Shown here: positions 6,214-6,261 of the stretch, one piece after another
Numbering within the stretch: the first letter of the stretch is position 1
How the letters are laid out: every line of letters begins with the position of its first letter
Origin: JBMNHG01 sp045627705
GTDB taxonomy: Bacteria; Verrucomicrobiota; Kiritimatiellia; RFP12; JBMNHG01
DNA length: 6,261 bases
Assembly: GCA_045627705.1 (NCBI GenBank)
Contig: JAZQOE010000020.1
Span: forward strand, 1-6,261
Direction of reading: 5' to 3'
The notes under the pieces: model-generated
The model's database searches: none
What the model was told of the DNA's origin: nothing
Seen by the model: only the letters and a program-made list of their open reading frames with translations
Program-made: the position numbers and the translations under genes

Positions 6214-6261
6214 ATGACAAGCGAAGAGAAGAAGGTGAACATCAGGCTGGCGCGGAGGCGC
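6214..6261 (+). CDS. 5' end of a rightward gene, possible IS21-type transposase (IstA-like) or DNA-binding protein
   Basis: Only 16 codons are visible: MTSEEKKVNIRLARRR, running off the window. The ATG at 6214 is preferred over the in-frame ATG at 6208 because GGGA (6203-6206) is 7 nt before it and too close to the other. The basic, helix-forming start resembles the lead-in to an N-terminal helix-turn-helix. IstA transposases begin with such a domain, which fits the repeat array just upstream. The visible part is too short for a family call, and a transcriptional regulator is an open alternative. Confidence 0.45.
   Translation, partial: MTSEEKKVNIRLARRR

Larger units (their letters stand above)
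6098..6261 (+). mobile_element. Probable left end of an insertion sequence, IS21-like by layout (continues past window)
   Basis: From base 6098 the sequence starts TGT and then holds three spaced copies of a short core before a rightward gene opens at 6214. A TG tip followed by multiple subterminal repeats and then the transposase gene istA is the known layout of IS21-family ends. The coding start fits too, being short and basic. Not seen: the opposite end, a target duplication, or any transposase catalytic motif, since only 16 codons are visible. An alternative is an ordinary intergenic region with operator repeats upstream of a DNA-binding regulator. Confidence 0.45.

Overview
The window reads as a piece of a GC-rich bacterial genome, most likely a member of the PVC group and perhaps Kiritimatiellota or a relative. 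This rests only on protein style: very large secreted proteins built from LamG-like, FlgD-Ig, NHL and CBM9-like modules are common there. No marker gene in the window fixes the taxonomy.

Layout. Bases 1-350 (+) are the 3' three quarters of a D-aminoacyl-tRNA deacylase gene (dtd), cut by the window edge. Only 6 bp separate its stop from the stop of a convergent gene, and a perfect 7-bp inverted repeat lies inside the dtd 3' end. Bases 357-3491 (-) encode a 1044-residue exported protein: signal peptide, FlgD-type Ig domain, NHL-type beta-propeller with an EF-hand-like loop, and a C-terminal CBM9/DOMON-like domain. After a 61-bp gap, bases 3553-6048 (-) encode an 831-residue exported protein. 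It is a tandem duplication of one roughly 400-residue unit, each unit a LamG/concanavalin-like jellyroll followed by a beta-rich tail. Both minus-strand genes have a clear Shine-Dalgarno site and probably form one leftward transcription unit with the 831-residue gene first.

Right end. Bases about 6098-6261 look like the left end of an insertion sequence, best guess IS21-like. A TGT tip is followed by three spaced copies of a GCCATAA-N-TC core, two of them inside 28-bp repeats that match at 25 positions. Next comes the first 16 codons of a rightward gene whose basic N-terminus would suit a transposase or other DNA-binding protein. The tip, read outward, is a consensus TTGACA -35 box, and -10-like boxes lie just outside it. 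The 831-residue surface-protein gene may therefore be driven by a promoter part-made by the IS end. This is the most interesting lead, but it depends on the IS identification, which needs sequence beyond the window.

Functionally, dtd is housekeeping (translation quality control). The two secreted proteins look like envelope or extracellular carbohydrate- or protein-binding factors of unknown target. No catalytic domain was recognised in either. I see no CRISPR array, rRNA, tRNA or defence system.
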